From: Uloborus plumipes
Taxonomy: Eukaryota; Arthropoda; Arachnida; Araneae; Uloboridae
DNA: 64,000 nt
Reading direction: 5' to 3'
Assembly (NCBI GenBank): GCA_038373865.1
Contig: JAXGGA010000026.1
Coordinates: 310,001 to 374,000, forward strand
Part shown: positions 1 through 11,896 of the stretch, piece by piece
Layout of the letters: every line of letters starts with the position of its first letter
Numbering within the stretch: the stretch's first letter is position 1
The notes under the pieces: model-generated
Database searches by the model: none
Told to the model about the DNA's origin: nothing
Seen by the model: only the letters and a program-made list of their open reading frames with translations
Translations under genes and position numbers: made by a program

Positions 1-1257
1 CTTATGTCCATTATAAAACCAAGAGCGATTAGTCGATTCACTGCCAGCTGAAACATAAACGTACCGACTTTGAAACACATGAGTACAATTTGGGGAGGCA
101 AATGGCTAACCACCTCCATCCAGTTTTCGGCATCTTGCTCAGGTTTTGGCACATGCGTTTACGCATCACATTTTGATTCTAACACTATTTTACCACATTA
201 AATTTCTGCTCATGTCCTTTGTATGTAAATATTAAGTTAAAAAAAACACCGCGGCCTTAGAGAATTATAATTTTCTTTTTTAACTGTCGGCATTTTGACA
301 TCATCAAATCTGCATGTAATGGCACTAGACTAAAAAACATTGAATAACAACTAACGATATTCAGATATATTTTCCCAAAAAATACAAGAATATTGTTCGA
401 CTTGTTGTGGTTTCAGGGGGAGGGTTCCGGTCTCCGTCAGGAAATGCACTTTAGCTTTCATTCACTTTCCAATAGTATTCTATTAGCCCCCAAATGTATT
501 TATCTAATATTTAAGTTTATGATTAGTAACAGGCGTCCTGCAGCTGACACTGCAAAGCGTTCTTCAGCAAAAATACATCTGAGTGTGTTCTGCGGAATGT
601 TTACCCATTGGCTAGCGCTTCACTTCTACTTCTGGCAGGAGTTTTCTTTTTTGCCTAGTTGAATACTTTTGTACAATTTGCTCTGTTGTGATCACACAGT
701 CCAGTTAAAAAATGCACATCAAAAGAAACAGAGTTGACTAATTTATCTACGATTAAGATAAGACTATGCATTTCTTCTTTTAGTAATAATGGAGGGTAAA
801 ATAATAAATTTATTATTATTATTATTTATTTATTTAAGATTAATGTGCTCCCAATCAACAAGTAGGTTTTTGGACAATGATGTATATTGGTTGAAAATAT
901 TTTTTCCCCTTTGATATTAATGTCCTAAAAGATATTTCTGTATTTTTTCACGTTATGACTAATCGCATAAGAATTTCAAACTTGTATTAGATTTTTGTTT
1001 CTTTAAACTAAGTATCATATGAATAGACTTCAATATAAGAAGACTTAAAATACTGCATCATGGTACAAAAAGCAATCATCAAGAAATAATGTATCACTCT
1101 ATCAGGATCTTTTTCACAAAATAGGAAAAACACATGTCTTCGTTACGTATCAATTGTAAAATAAAAATAATATCAGTTACAAATATTTTTCTCCTTTTTC
1201 TGTGTTGCATAAGAAAATTATGCGAACATTTTCAAGCGGAGTGCTACAAAATGATTT

Positions 1258-1261
<4 letters not shown>

Positions 1262-1288
<27 letters not shown>
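1262..1288. repeat. Poly(A) run
   Basis: This is an uninterrupted run of 27 A. It could be the tail of an old retroposed copy or a simple homopolymer. I see no clear retroelement body or target duplication beside it. Confidence 0.9.
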
Positions 1289-1714
1289 CACACAATTATT
1301 TAAAAGTTATTGTCCTGGCTTGTCTCCAGAGCTATCTATGCTTTTTAAATACCTAGTGTTAATAAATACATTAAAATAAATAAATAAAACTTCATTAATT
1401 TTTTTATAAAAAAGGAGTATTTTGGCAATGAAAATTTTTTGATAGACCATCATAACTTTCTCATGCGTAAAATAATTGTAAAACTAAAAACACGTCATTG
1501 TTTTGGCAGATATTAGTACACTCGATATTTGTCATAAAAATGGGTAAAATATAAGGTTTCATATATCTATTTGGATAGCAAATGGTTTAAGCTTTGGTCG
1601 AGGAATAATATGATCAAGAAAGTACATTCTTTGGCTTTAAAGGATGCCTTTGAGAAAATAAAAAGGCGGAACATGACTAGCGGTGAACATAAAATAATCA
1701 ATCCTTGATTACTC

Positions 1715-1769
1715 AAAAAAAAAAAAAAAAAAGAAAAAAAAGAAAAAGAAAAGAGAAGGGGGGGGGGGG
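1715..1769. repeat. Polypurine tract
   Basis: The tract has 55 consecutive purines: an A-rich half broken by single G residues, then a terminal run of G. Such strand-asymmetric tracts can form triplex or slipped structures. No function is implied. Confidence 0.85.
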
Positions 1770-2654
1770 CAGAAGTAAAATAGGAAGTGCGAGCACAACT
1801 GAGCTATATGAAATTCTGAGTTTTGGTCTTAAAATAATGGCATTAATGTGAAAAATACCATAAGAAATTTTAATCTTCTGCTTATTACTTTTTTCAACGA
1901 TATATTTTTTTTCTTATTAACAAGTAAAAATGTCTTATGACCCGACAAAATTTTCAGCGAAATAGCTGTGGAACATCCCTGCCTTAGAGCATTCATTTGA
2001 ACGGGAAAAAATATAATTTGAAACTCACAGTTCATGACCAATGCATATGCACAATGATCGATAGAAAATGTAGATTTACAGCTCTCTGATGGTTCCTTAT
2101 ATGTTCTAAAACTCGAACAGCCGAAAATGAAAAATGTGTCAAAACATTTCTAAAAACAAACATTGTAAGAGTTAGAAATATTTATTCACAAGAACTCTTG
2201 AAACCATAGTAACAGTTTTATAGATTTTGATGTCTTCGCAATCTCTCTAGTCTTTATAAAATCTCAAGCGGGGATATTTGTGGGACTTGAACTCGTAAAA
2301 ATAGTTTGTGAGCAACGTCTTTTGAGATTTTATTCGCTGTGCATTCTGCTTTTTATTTGTAATATACTTCGACGTTTTCTCGCTAGTGGTCAGAATGCGG
2401 TTTTCGTGCTTGTTAGAGGTATAAAATAGCGAGAAACACTTTCAGAATAACTTTTTCAACCGTTATGTAAGTTCACAATTCAGGTAAAGAAATATTTTAT
2501 TATACCTTTTAATGTATTAAGGGATTGCTTGAGAGATGTTTCTTAAGACTCATTAATTACTTTAAATGGATTATATAGTGTTCTGGATATATTTATACGC
2601 TGAGTGTTTTTGAGAAAAAAATCTGGTATGGACCCCACACTACACTTCCTTCTG

Positions 2655-3429
2655 TACTTCCTTTTACGTGTAAATTTCTTAGTAGTTACCTTAAGTGTTA
2701 AAAAAAATGCTTGGAGTGAGCAAGGTAACAATTCAAATATTGACTCCCTTAATCTGCCACGAAACAATGCAAAAAATATTTTACAATGGCTAATTTTCTA
2801 AATATTGCTGATTTTAATATCATTCAGTGAATTTTTCGCAAAATATCGCCAAGAGCGCCAAGTTGAACCCAAATTCAAAAAATAATTTTTTCGCTAAATT
2901 TGTCGCCAACTTGGCGATATGTCGCCAAGTTGGCGTCAAACACTTGGCGACCAAAAGCTTGACGACATATCGAAAAGTGGTCGCGCCAATTCATATCACT
3001 TGAGTCTGCATTGAAATTAACACTGATTTACCCCCAAAAAGGGGTAAAACACCCCCTTGGGAGCATTCGAATGCAACCACAAGGGGAGGTGCACAACTAG
3101 ACCATCCTCAGAGCCCATATACCAAGCTAGAAGCTTCTACGGCGTATAGTTTTTGAGTTATGCGAGGCACATAAGCACATACATCCGCAAACACATCCGC
3201 ATATACGTACATACAGACGTCACGAGAAAACTCGTCGTAATTAACTCGGGGATGGTTGAAAAGGATTTTTCGGCTGCTTATATGTTGGTAGGTACATATG
3301 CACGTGCTGACAGGTCGAAAAAACGACTGAACATTCACTCGGGGGTGAGCAAAATCAAAATTTAGACTCAAATTTGAGTAATATTTTTTTCGCGATCACA
3401 ATACTTCCTTTACTACGTAAAAGGAAGTA
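2655..3429. mobile_element. Repeat with 14-bp inverted ends (TACTTCCTTTTACG)
   Basis: The left end TACTTCCTTTTACG (2655-2668) is matched by its exact reverse complement at 3416-3429. The interior holds a cluster of CGCCAAGTTGGCG-type palindromes, a degenerate ACATAC-type simple repeat around 3170-3220, and a stretch (about 3030-3370) that resembles an interspersed repeat common in arthropod genomes. The frames across the interior run antiparallel and do not look coding. It is probably a non-autonomous element or a composite of repeat fragments. I see no clear target duplication, so the boundaries are provisional. Confidence 0.45.
2903..2935. repeat. Near-perfect 33-bp palindrome
   Basis: TCGCCAACTTGGCGA is followed four bases later by TCGCCAAGTTGGCG. 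The two halves form one long near-palindrome. Further partial copies of the motif occur at about 2847-2863 and 2942-2990, giving a local cluster. Confidence 0.8.
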
Positions 3430-3613
3430 AAAAGGTAAACTTTCAAGAAACAAAAATCGAAACATTTATAAATATTTTTTTTTCAACAAAATAAGCTATC
3501 TTGTTATAAAGGCACATTTGACATTTAAATATATAAAAAAATCGTTTTTTTTTTTCATTTGCTATAATTTTTTTAAATGGTAAATGGATAAGACAAGTTT
3601 TGAAACGTCTTTA

Positions 3614-6494
3614 GGGTCATTCCATGTCAAGTGATCCAACGTTTTTTACCTTACATTTTTGTATTTCTTTCACATTTGGCTCATCAATTGTACCCCTTGA
3701 GATAATCAAAAGTCTCAATTTTTGGATTTTTATCTCTATTATTTTTTCATTTATGAGACTTTGAACTTTGGAAAAACCCTCGTTTTTCCATGGATAAGGG
3801 TACATAAAAGGGACCATAACTCGGCACCAAATATAGATAGAACGATTTGGTAAATGGCATTTTAAAGTAAGTTAGTTGCCGCTTAATTTGATATGCAACA
3901 TAACTAATTTGATAAAAATTTTCTTTTTCAAAAAATGAAATTTAAATTTCAAATTTAAATTTCTCGAAAAACTTATAATTAATTTTTTTGAAAAAATTCT
4001 CAAAATTTTTTGTGTATTTCATCTATGTTTGTACAAATTTTTAGATTGGGATCTCAATGGGATCATATTTTTTTGAATTTTTGAATAAAACTGTATGGGA
4101 AAAAAATGATATTTTTTAGATTCTATTTATTTAAATACTAAGTTCTCTTGCTTGTGATGGTCTAAAAAGTAGTGAACAAACATGAATATGTTTAAAGTGA
4201 GCTAGCATGAGCTTATAGATTTGTCAGGTTCACCCCCCTCCCCCTTCCTCCACCGCACAACCACTCTTTTTTAATTCAAAACTGTTCAAAATGTTAAAAA
4301 AAAAAACTCTTTGATACAAAATGAATACTAAACTTTTTTAAAGTTGGTAAATGAGTTTCATTATAACTAGACGAAGTATCCCCCTCCTCCACCCAAATAT
4401 ACCATTAACGCTGTACTATTATGACGTCTAACCTGGGGATTGAATTGACTATTATTTTTACTCTAGGTAAGTGAGCTAACATTAACTTGTAGATTGGTTA
4501 GCTCCCCTCCCTTCCTTCCTGACCCAACCATTTTCCCCCCAAACTGTTTAAAATGCTAAAAAAAAGCTTCTTTGATACAAAATGAACAGTAAACTTGTTT
4601 AAAGTTGATAAATGGGCTTCCTTATAACAAGGCAAAGTACAACCCTTCTCCCACCCAAATATACCATTAACGCTATACTAATATGACGTCTCACCTGGGG
4701 ATTGATTTGAGGATTATTTTCCCCCTAGGTATATATTGTTTTTCAGACGAAGTGTTTCGTTTTCAATCCGAACTTCACAAAGTGTACTTCCATTCAAAAT
4801 CTGAATTTAAACTTATGGTTCATTTCATCCCCTCCCCCAGCACCAATCTTCAATTTTGAAGGGAGGGAATAAATGGGTCGCCCCAAGATCATAGCAAACA
4901 GCAAAATAGCCACTGTTTCCCCTTGTTCTCATAATGTTTTCCCATTATTTTTACACAAAACTGAAAAGAAATTAAAGTGTCACGTTATATGTCAGTCCCC
5001 ATCACTGCCTTTCTTTTCTCTTATTGGACAAAGCTCATGAGCTAATAGGAAAGAGTAACAAACAGAACAAACTGAAACACTACCAGACATCAGTAGAGAC
5101 TAAGGCTTTGAAATGGGGCTAGGCGGGATGATAAAAAAAATAAAAGTTTGGAGTGGAAAGGTAGGGTAAGGGGGGGGGGAGCAATCTGTAAAGAAGTTAA
5201 ACAACATGTGAGGTTGTGCTCAAAAAAGCAGTGTTTGTTTAATATATACATATATAGATATATCTTGCTGCATTACTTTCCTTTACAACAAAATGAAAAA
5301 GAACACAAACAATTAAATAAAAGCTGCACACTAGATAATGTGGGAAGATAGTTATGGGGACACAGACATATGGTCTGATATTTTGATTTATTTTCAGTTT
5401 TGTGCGAAAAGAATAGAAAAAACGATGAGAACAAGGCGAAACAGTGCTATTTTGCTGTTTGCTATGATATTGGGGCGACCCATTTATTTCCTCCCTTCAA
5501 AATTGAAGATTGGTGCTGGGGTAGAAGATGAAATGAATCATAAAGTTAAATTTCAGATATTGAATGGAAGTACACTTTGAAGTTCGGATCGAAAAGAAAC
5601 ACTTCGTCTGAAAAACAATATATATACCTAGGTTTGAAAATAATCCTCAACTCAATCCCCAGGTTAGACGTCATATTAGTATAGTGTGAATGGTATATTT
5701 GGGTGGGGAGGGGGATACTTCGTCTAGTTATAAGGAAACCCATTTCCCCACTTTAAATAAGTTTACTATTCATTTTGTATCAAAGAGTTTTTGTTTTTTT
5801 TAAAACATTTTGAACAGTTTTGAATTAAAAAAGAGTGGTTGTGCGGGGAAGAAAGGGGTAGGGGGGTGAACCTGACAAATCTATAAGCTCATGCCAGCTC
5901 ACTTTAAACATATTCATGTTTGTTTACTACTTTTTAGACCATCACGAGCAAGAGAACTTAGTATTTAAATAAATAGAATCTAAAAAATATCATTTTTTTC
6001 CTATACAGTTTTATTCAAAAATTCAAAAAAATATGATCCCATTGAGATCCCAATCTAAACATTTGTACAAACATAGATGAAATACACAAAAATTTTTGAG
6101 AATTTTTTCAAAAAAATTAATTATATGTTTTTTGAGAAATTTAAATTTGAAATTGAAATTTCATTTTTTGAAAAAGAAAGTTTTTATCAAATTAGTCATG
6201 TTGCATATCAGATTAAGCGGCAACTAACGTACTTTAAAATGCCATTTACCAAATCGTTCTATCTATATTTGGTGCCGAGTTATGGTCCCTTTTATGTACC
6301 CTTATCCATGGAAAAACGAGGGTTTTTCCAAAGTTCAAAGTCTCATAAATGAAAAAATAATAGAGATAAAAATCCAAAAATTGAGACTTTTGATTACCTC
6401 AAGGGGTACAATTGATGAGCCAAATGTGAAAGAAATACAAAAATGTAAGGTAAAATTTTTCTCAGATTTTGGATCACTTGACGTGGAATGACCC
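3614..6494. mobile_element. Giant foldback (long inverted-repeat) DNA element
   Basis: The first 1.36 kb (3614 to about 4975) reappears in reverse complement at about 5390-6494, so the element can fold into a hairpin with arms above 1 kb and a loop of about 400 bp. Its termini read GGGTCATTCCATGTCAAGTG and the complement of GGGTCATTCCACGTCAAGTG. Both sides are flanked by TTTA (3610-3613 and 6495-6498), a likely 4-bp target duplication. No transposase is visible, and the near-identical short frames in the two arms are a consequence of the palindrome. The ends resemble those of the elements at 9933 and 18046 (about 20 of 25 bases). It is probably a non-autonomous member of the same broad group. 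Confidence 0.8.
4193..4730. repeat. Diverged tandem duplication inside the left foldback arm
   Basis: Two diverged units of about 270 bp sit side by side (about 4193-4465 and 4466-4730). Each runs from a segment like AAAGTGAGCTAGCATGAGC to an ACCTGGGGATTGA-type segment ending in CTAGG. The right arm holds one equivalent unit, which makes the two arms unequal in length. Confidence 0.7.
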
Positions 6495-9453
6495 TTTACT
6501 TAAATGTCAATTGGTATCATTAAAACTGATCTGTGACAACTGTCAGAAGGGTTAAGTTCTTTCTTTCTTTCTTTTTTTTAACTGAAAGCAGTTACAAACA
6601 TATTCTAGGTCATTGTTGCGAAATAAGTATAAATCGTGTCAAACACTGGCGATTTTGTTTATTTATTTAAATAATTTATGCCGACTAATCCCATTTTTGT
6701 AGATTCTACATTTATATATACATAATAAAATATCAATGGTTTGTAAATAAGTAATTTACATTTTTTTGCAAAAATATTTTGACCAATTTGTGTAACAGGT
6801 GATAAAAATCACAAATAGGACAACTGATCCATCCAAATAGTAGCTGGGATCTCGAAATTACAAACAATTACAGATAAAGTATGGAATGAAAACAAAATTC
6901 AGGGAAAACCTTACAAATATCCCGGCCAACATTATTACTGTTTTCATTAAATTTTATTTGTGAAAAATATGCCTTCACTGCTGCAACCAGCAGAGAAAAA
7001 AAAATAACTTGTCATGTTTTAGTCAATACAGTTGATTAAAAGTAAAATTTAAAAAATTAGAAAAAAAAACGAAAACAAAACAACGAATTGAACAAAGGAG
7101 TTCAAAGACAAAATTAAGGCAAAAAAGTGTTTTTCATTTTAGGAAATGAATTTTAACTTATACACAATTTTTGATTTTTTGTTCGAACTTATTTACAAAG
7201 AGTCGCTTGGCTTGCTTAAAGCAACTTCAGATTACGGTGTTCTAAAAACAAGTCTTCCTGCTTTGATAATGCTGTGCAAACTTCAACCGAATTTTATCTT
7301 TTGTAAAAAATTCCAAGCTTTTTACTGACCTTAAACTTAATGTGCATGAAATATTTAGCCCCTATATTTGCAATATGTAAAAAATGAGCTTAAAATTATA
7401 ATTTAAAAAATATTTTTAGAAAAAAAAGTTTAAAGATGCAAAACCCCTATGTTGTAAACTAATTTTGTGCCAAACTTCATAAAAATTCACAAAACGGTTA
7501 TGGCGCTAGGATCGTCAAAACCATACATTTAGACATCCCTGCATCCAAAATTTTCTTCATTATTGTTCGTAGGGATTTTAGGAATGTCTACAGAAGAAAT
7601 ATTTCTAATTTTGTATTATATTTATATTTTTAATGTTCTCACAAAGCTCATTTTTCAACAAATTTGTAATATGCTCTAATTATATTGTTGTATTAATGAA
7701 TAAAATTTGTGTTTGAAAACGATAAAAAACTGGACTTAATCTCTGTGGTAAGTTCTAAGAATAGATAATGAACACAAGTGTCATCGCATATTTCTCCACA
7801 GTGTATTACTTCATGCTTTTTATTTTACGCTTAAAGCAATCAATGACTACTATTTACAAAGTCCAGTTCTTTTGACATCTGTAAGGTAATTAATTAAAAT
7901 AAGTGAAAAAAAAATATTATTAAACATGTCTTAACAGCATGATAAAAATGTTTTAGAGATTCATGGGAAAAAAAGACTATCATCGTACATTCGGCGCAAT
8001 ATTGCTAATGCAGCTCATTTTTGGTATACCCCCTTCCTCAAAAGAAAAAAAAAAGTTAATATATTTTGAACACAATGATGACTTGACATTTTCACATTTA
8101 CAGTTTCGGAAAGTTGGTAATGTAATTAAAGTATAAAATGGCTCTTGTGCAGTATTTCAGACAAAGAACGAGTAAAATTGAATTCTTAAGAAATATCTTT
8201 CTATAAACGGCTTTTTTCCTTATGGTTTCAATAGCGGAGAAACCTCGTTTTCCTTTTTTCAGACTATTTTTTTCTCAGAAAGTAAGAAATAGATTTTCGC
8301 CGCAGACAAAACTTTTTTTCTTTCTTAAACACATAGCTAAATAGAAAAATCTGTTAAGTTGAAAACTAAAATTCAGTTCTTCCTTAAATATTTGAAAGAA
8401 GCAGTAGTTTTGATTGGTTCGCTAAGCTTCAAAGTGAATATATTAGGGAAATTCCTTCATTTTATTGCTTTAATGCACGTAGTTCTTCCTCTTATAATCA
8501 CAATGAACACGATATTACCATTTACAAAATTAATTTACGTATGCATTTGTTTATTTAAGTTACTAACGAATATTGATTAAAAATATAACCTAATCGTATG
8601 TTAAATGAGAAAATATTTCACTATCATTAAAAATATCTGTTTAGTTTTGGTAAATCCATTTAAAAGGTTGTTTTATTTATTACAGAGGTTCAGCCTGAAC
8701 AAGAATTATGTACATGGATGACATGAAAAACTAAGAGTGTAAAATTAAGAGAAAAAAAAACTGTTCTAGAAAAAAAAAATCCATAGAGTTTCCTGGATGG
8801 TAATAGAGTTGTAAGAGAGATCTAGTGTTTGGTAGTTTAAAAAGTGAGTAAAATTCATGGAAACTGCAATGGGTTAATTTTTATAGATAATCAGGAAATA
8901 AGGGATAATGATATTTAAACCAATTTATTCGTTTCATCAAACAAGCAGATTTTGTTCGAAAAATGCCCAAGCAAAATCAAATTAGTCGATGTTGACTGTG
9001 TTTATAAGCGTAATGTTTAAAATAGCTAGATTAATATAAATTTACAGAAGTATAAAAACAAAGAATATTACATATCGCTCACAAAGTGAAAGCTGATTAA
9101 ATAAGAAGTGATGATAGAAGCAAAGAAATCCTATTAAAAAAGGCGCAACATTTTAACAGAGCACAGATTCTGAAAATTCTGTGGAATTGTGGTTACGCTC
9201 AGACATAAAAATTGTTACCAGGGAATAAAAAACACTAGCCAATTTTTACCCTAGATGAAGTGTGGATAACCGAAATGCCAATTAGAGCAGAAGTATCCTA
9301 AAAATAACCTATAATGTATATTTTGTTCTTTTTCTGTTTAATTTTATTTTCAAAAGGATGTTTTTTTTAAACTAAACTATATTTTCAAGTATAATTTATT
9401 CATGTGTATTATGACAAAATTGTTTACTTTAACTGTATTATAATTACTATCTC

Positions 9454-9481
9454 TATTTATTTATTTATTTATTTATTTATT
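9454..9481. repeat. (ATTT)n microsatellite
   Basis: About seven tandem ATTT units are visible. Confidence 0.9.
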
Positions 9482-9738
9482 GTAATACTGGAAATGAAAA
9501 TATACATATAAACTATTTTATTGTTGTGTATTTTTTATTCACTTTAAACCAAAACACACAAAACTTAAGATGATTCCCGCATTTTATAGTATCCAAAGCA
9601 CCTTAATCTGGCTTATTTGTCCTATAAAATGAGGCGTCTGGAGTAGCACATTCTCCTATTTCATATGCAAATTTTATTCATTTAGAGGAAGCGGACTAGG
9701 GAACAATTTAGAAGGTTTTCAATTGTAGTTCACGATTT

Positions 9739-9845
9739 AAAAACAGAAAGAGAAAATGCCAACATATTTCTTTGAAATTTCTAGTTGTGTTTAAAACAGA
9801 AAGAGAAAATGCCAATATGTTTCTTTGAAACTTCTAGTTGTGTTT
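9739..9845. repeat. 53-bp tandem duplication
   Basis: Two adjacent units begin with AAAACAGAAAGAGAAAATGC and end in CTAGTTGTGTTT. They differ at only a few positions, so the duplication is fairly recent. Confidence 0.85.
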
Positions 9846-9932
9846 AATTCCAACAGAAATCAATCATATTTCAAGATATTAAAAAAAAAAAAAACATTAT
9901 GGTATCCATGACAATTCATGCAGGTTACTTTT

Positions 9933-11896
9933 GGGCCATTCCATGAAAAGTGAAACCAATTGGTCAAAAATTCATATTGAAGTTATGTTGCTATGTTATA
10001 CATCATTTTAAAGCTTAAGATGTATATTTTAAGAATCCTGCATTGGTTTTTTGGTGAGAGTTAGAATAATACTTGTTTTCTTTGTTGGAAGTACGATATT
10101 CACGAACTTGTAAAAATCAGAAAAAAGAACACATTTTCAAATGCATATTTCTCATCGAAAAATAAAAACAAAAATAACTACTTGTAGCACAATTTTAACT
10201 ACTAAGACGGTACTATAATAATATGCATTCATTAATTTCTTTTGAATTGATCTAAATGGTGTAATTGAAGTTTGAAAAAAAGAAGTTTGATGTTACATCT
10301 GTAACAAAAAAGAAGCAAAAGTTGTCATTACGTCCTAAAAAATCAAAATTAAAAAAAACCATTAATGGTCCTTTTGGCAAATTCTTAGAGTAATTGTCTA
10401 CCATAGTTAAAAATATTGCAACTGATTTAGTTTTTAAATTAATGCTGTTACAGACGTAACATTTCGGACATAACAAATGGCTCTATGTTACGTCCGTAGT
10501 AAAAGTAAATTTCCAATTAAATAGGTAAAAAGCACAGGATGAGCAATACATGTATATAGCATAATATGGTACGAGTACTAAAGTTTCTGGTATTCTGATT
10601 TTGAAATTTTTAATTATGTCGGCATGTAATTGAAATTTATTTCTTAAGATTAATAAAATACACACATAGTATAACTGATTATAATTTATACCTCAACTGG
10701 CATTTTTTTGCTACGTTACATGGAAAGGGAGCTGTGGATGGAGTTGGGGGTCAGGCACCAGGTGTGGCAGAGAGTAAGACCTAGAACAGCATTTGTCAAC
10801 GACGCTCTTTCCTTTTTTCAGTGTGCAAACTCCATTGCAGAAAAAGTTAAAATTATTTATATGCCCCAGGAAAATGTTTCAAAGCTGACGCCAAAATTGG
10901 AAGAACGGTGGGCTAACATCGCGAATTTGTCAAAAGCCCGCGAAATGCATTGTTTTCGAACAGAATACGAAAATGCCGTTCGAATTTCGAAAACGTCGGA
11001 CGAAAAAGGACACATTTTTTCATTCAAAAAAAATTATCAAAATTGACCAACTGTCACCAAGAAGGTTAAATTTTAGTTTGGTACTAGTATTCTGCTATAT
11101 CATCCAACATTTTCAAATGTTTAAGTTCTCCTAAGACCAATCACTGATTCCAGGGAGGAATTTACTTTTTCCGATTTTTTTATGTATCAGTCCCATTATG
11201 CATTAATTTTAAGAATACAAATAAATAAATTTGGGTGAAGGCCCATCTAAACTTTTCTTGTGTCAATCTTTCTTGGAAATAATTGTCTTAAGATGCATTA
11301 ATTCATTGTTACATATTGACATATCGGCATATGCTCTCAACTCCCCCAGACTTACCCAAATTTTCTAAAACTGTTACAGTATAACTTAAAATATTCAAAT
11401 AATGTGTTAATTAATGCTACTGTATTGTTTGAGCACAAAAATCTTTGTTTATTCCTGCTTTAAAATACTGTTTTCTACTTTCAAATCAGAGATGTTACGT
11501 CTGTAACACCACTTTGTTTCGTCTGTAACAAGTTTATGAATTTTTTTCACAAATTCGGCAGTCAAAATCCACACAATCTTTATGGTTTTAGAAAGCTTGA
11601 AATCTCTAGAATACGTATTTAAAAAAAAAACTTCAAAATTTCCGTATAATTCAGAGGAATATTGTAAGTTGTATGACATAGTCGAGTTTTTGCTGTTTTG
11701 TGAATTACGTCTGTAACAGGCAGTTTTTAATTTTTGTATTTTTTTGTAATTAAGCAATCTGCACGCAAATTTAATGTAGCATAAACATCATCAAGTTACA
11801 CTACAGGAAAAAAAAATGAAGACTTTCATCTGCCCAAACCAGAATTATTAGTGTTCAAAGTCTGCGATTGTTACGTCTGTAACGATGGAATTGCCC
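9933..11896. mobile_element. GGGCCATTCCATG TIR element, copy 1 (4-bp TSD)
   Basis: The left end GGGCCATTCCATG is matched by the complement of GGGCAATTCCATC at the right end. Both sides are flanked by TTTT. Seven copies of a 14-bp motif close to GTTACGTCTGTAAC occur inside. Three are near the left (10291-10304, 10447-10460, 10487-10500) and four near the right (11494, 11516, 11704, 11870), the arrangement expected of subterminal transposase-binding sites. The centre carries a broken coding remnant (10698-11046) that copy 2 at 18046 lacks. Apart from that block the two copies match closely along their length. The superfamily is uncertain because the remnant lacks a catalytic core that I can recognise. 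Confidence 0.85.
10698..11046 (+). pseudogene. Fragment of an uncharacterised element-borne protein (HGKGAVDGVGG family)
   Basis: The frame starting at 10698 reads WHFFATLHGKGAVDGVGG. It then loses register near the Q and H codons at about 10752-10760. The +1 frame continues with VWQRVRPRTAFVNDALSFF, then KVKIIYMPQENVSKLTPKLEERW, to a stop at 11044-11046. I remember the HGKG.VDG.GG motif from a large, poorly described set of arthropod proteins that look transposon-derived. That is memory and not a search. Only the C-terminal part is left, with at least one frameshift and no upstream domain, so it cannot be functional. It lies in the middle of the TIR element and is absent from the sister copy, so it is most likely what remains of the element's own transposase gene. 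It could instead be a captured host fragment. Confidence 0.55.

Larger units (their letters stand above)
1..2654. other. Unassigned AT-rich DNA
   Basis: I see no convincing gene here. The open frames are short (under 90 codons), low in complexity and resemble no family I know. The stretch contains a poly(A) run and a polypurine tract, listed separately. It is probably intergenic or intronic DNA. Confidence 0.6.
6499..9932. other. Unassigned AT-rich DNA
   Basis: No gene or complete element is recognised. Short frames such as those near 7146-7328 and 8359-8580 are AT-rich and unlike any family I know. An ATTT microsatellite and a 53-bp tandem duplication lie near its right end. Confidence 0.55.

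Noticed and set aside
3617..6491. Near-identical 66-69 codon frames at 3617-3817 (-) and 6282-6491 (+)
   Set aside because: The matching peptides come from the two arms of the foldback, and their sequence and context do not suggest a gene.
10252..10665. Short minus-strand frames repeated near 18594-18800
   Set aside because: They fall in the non-coding part of the GGGCCATTCCATG element and recur only because the element does.
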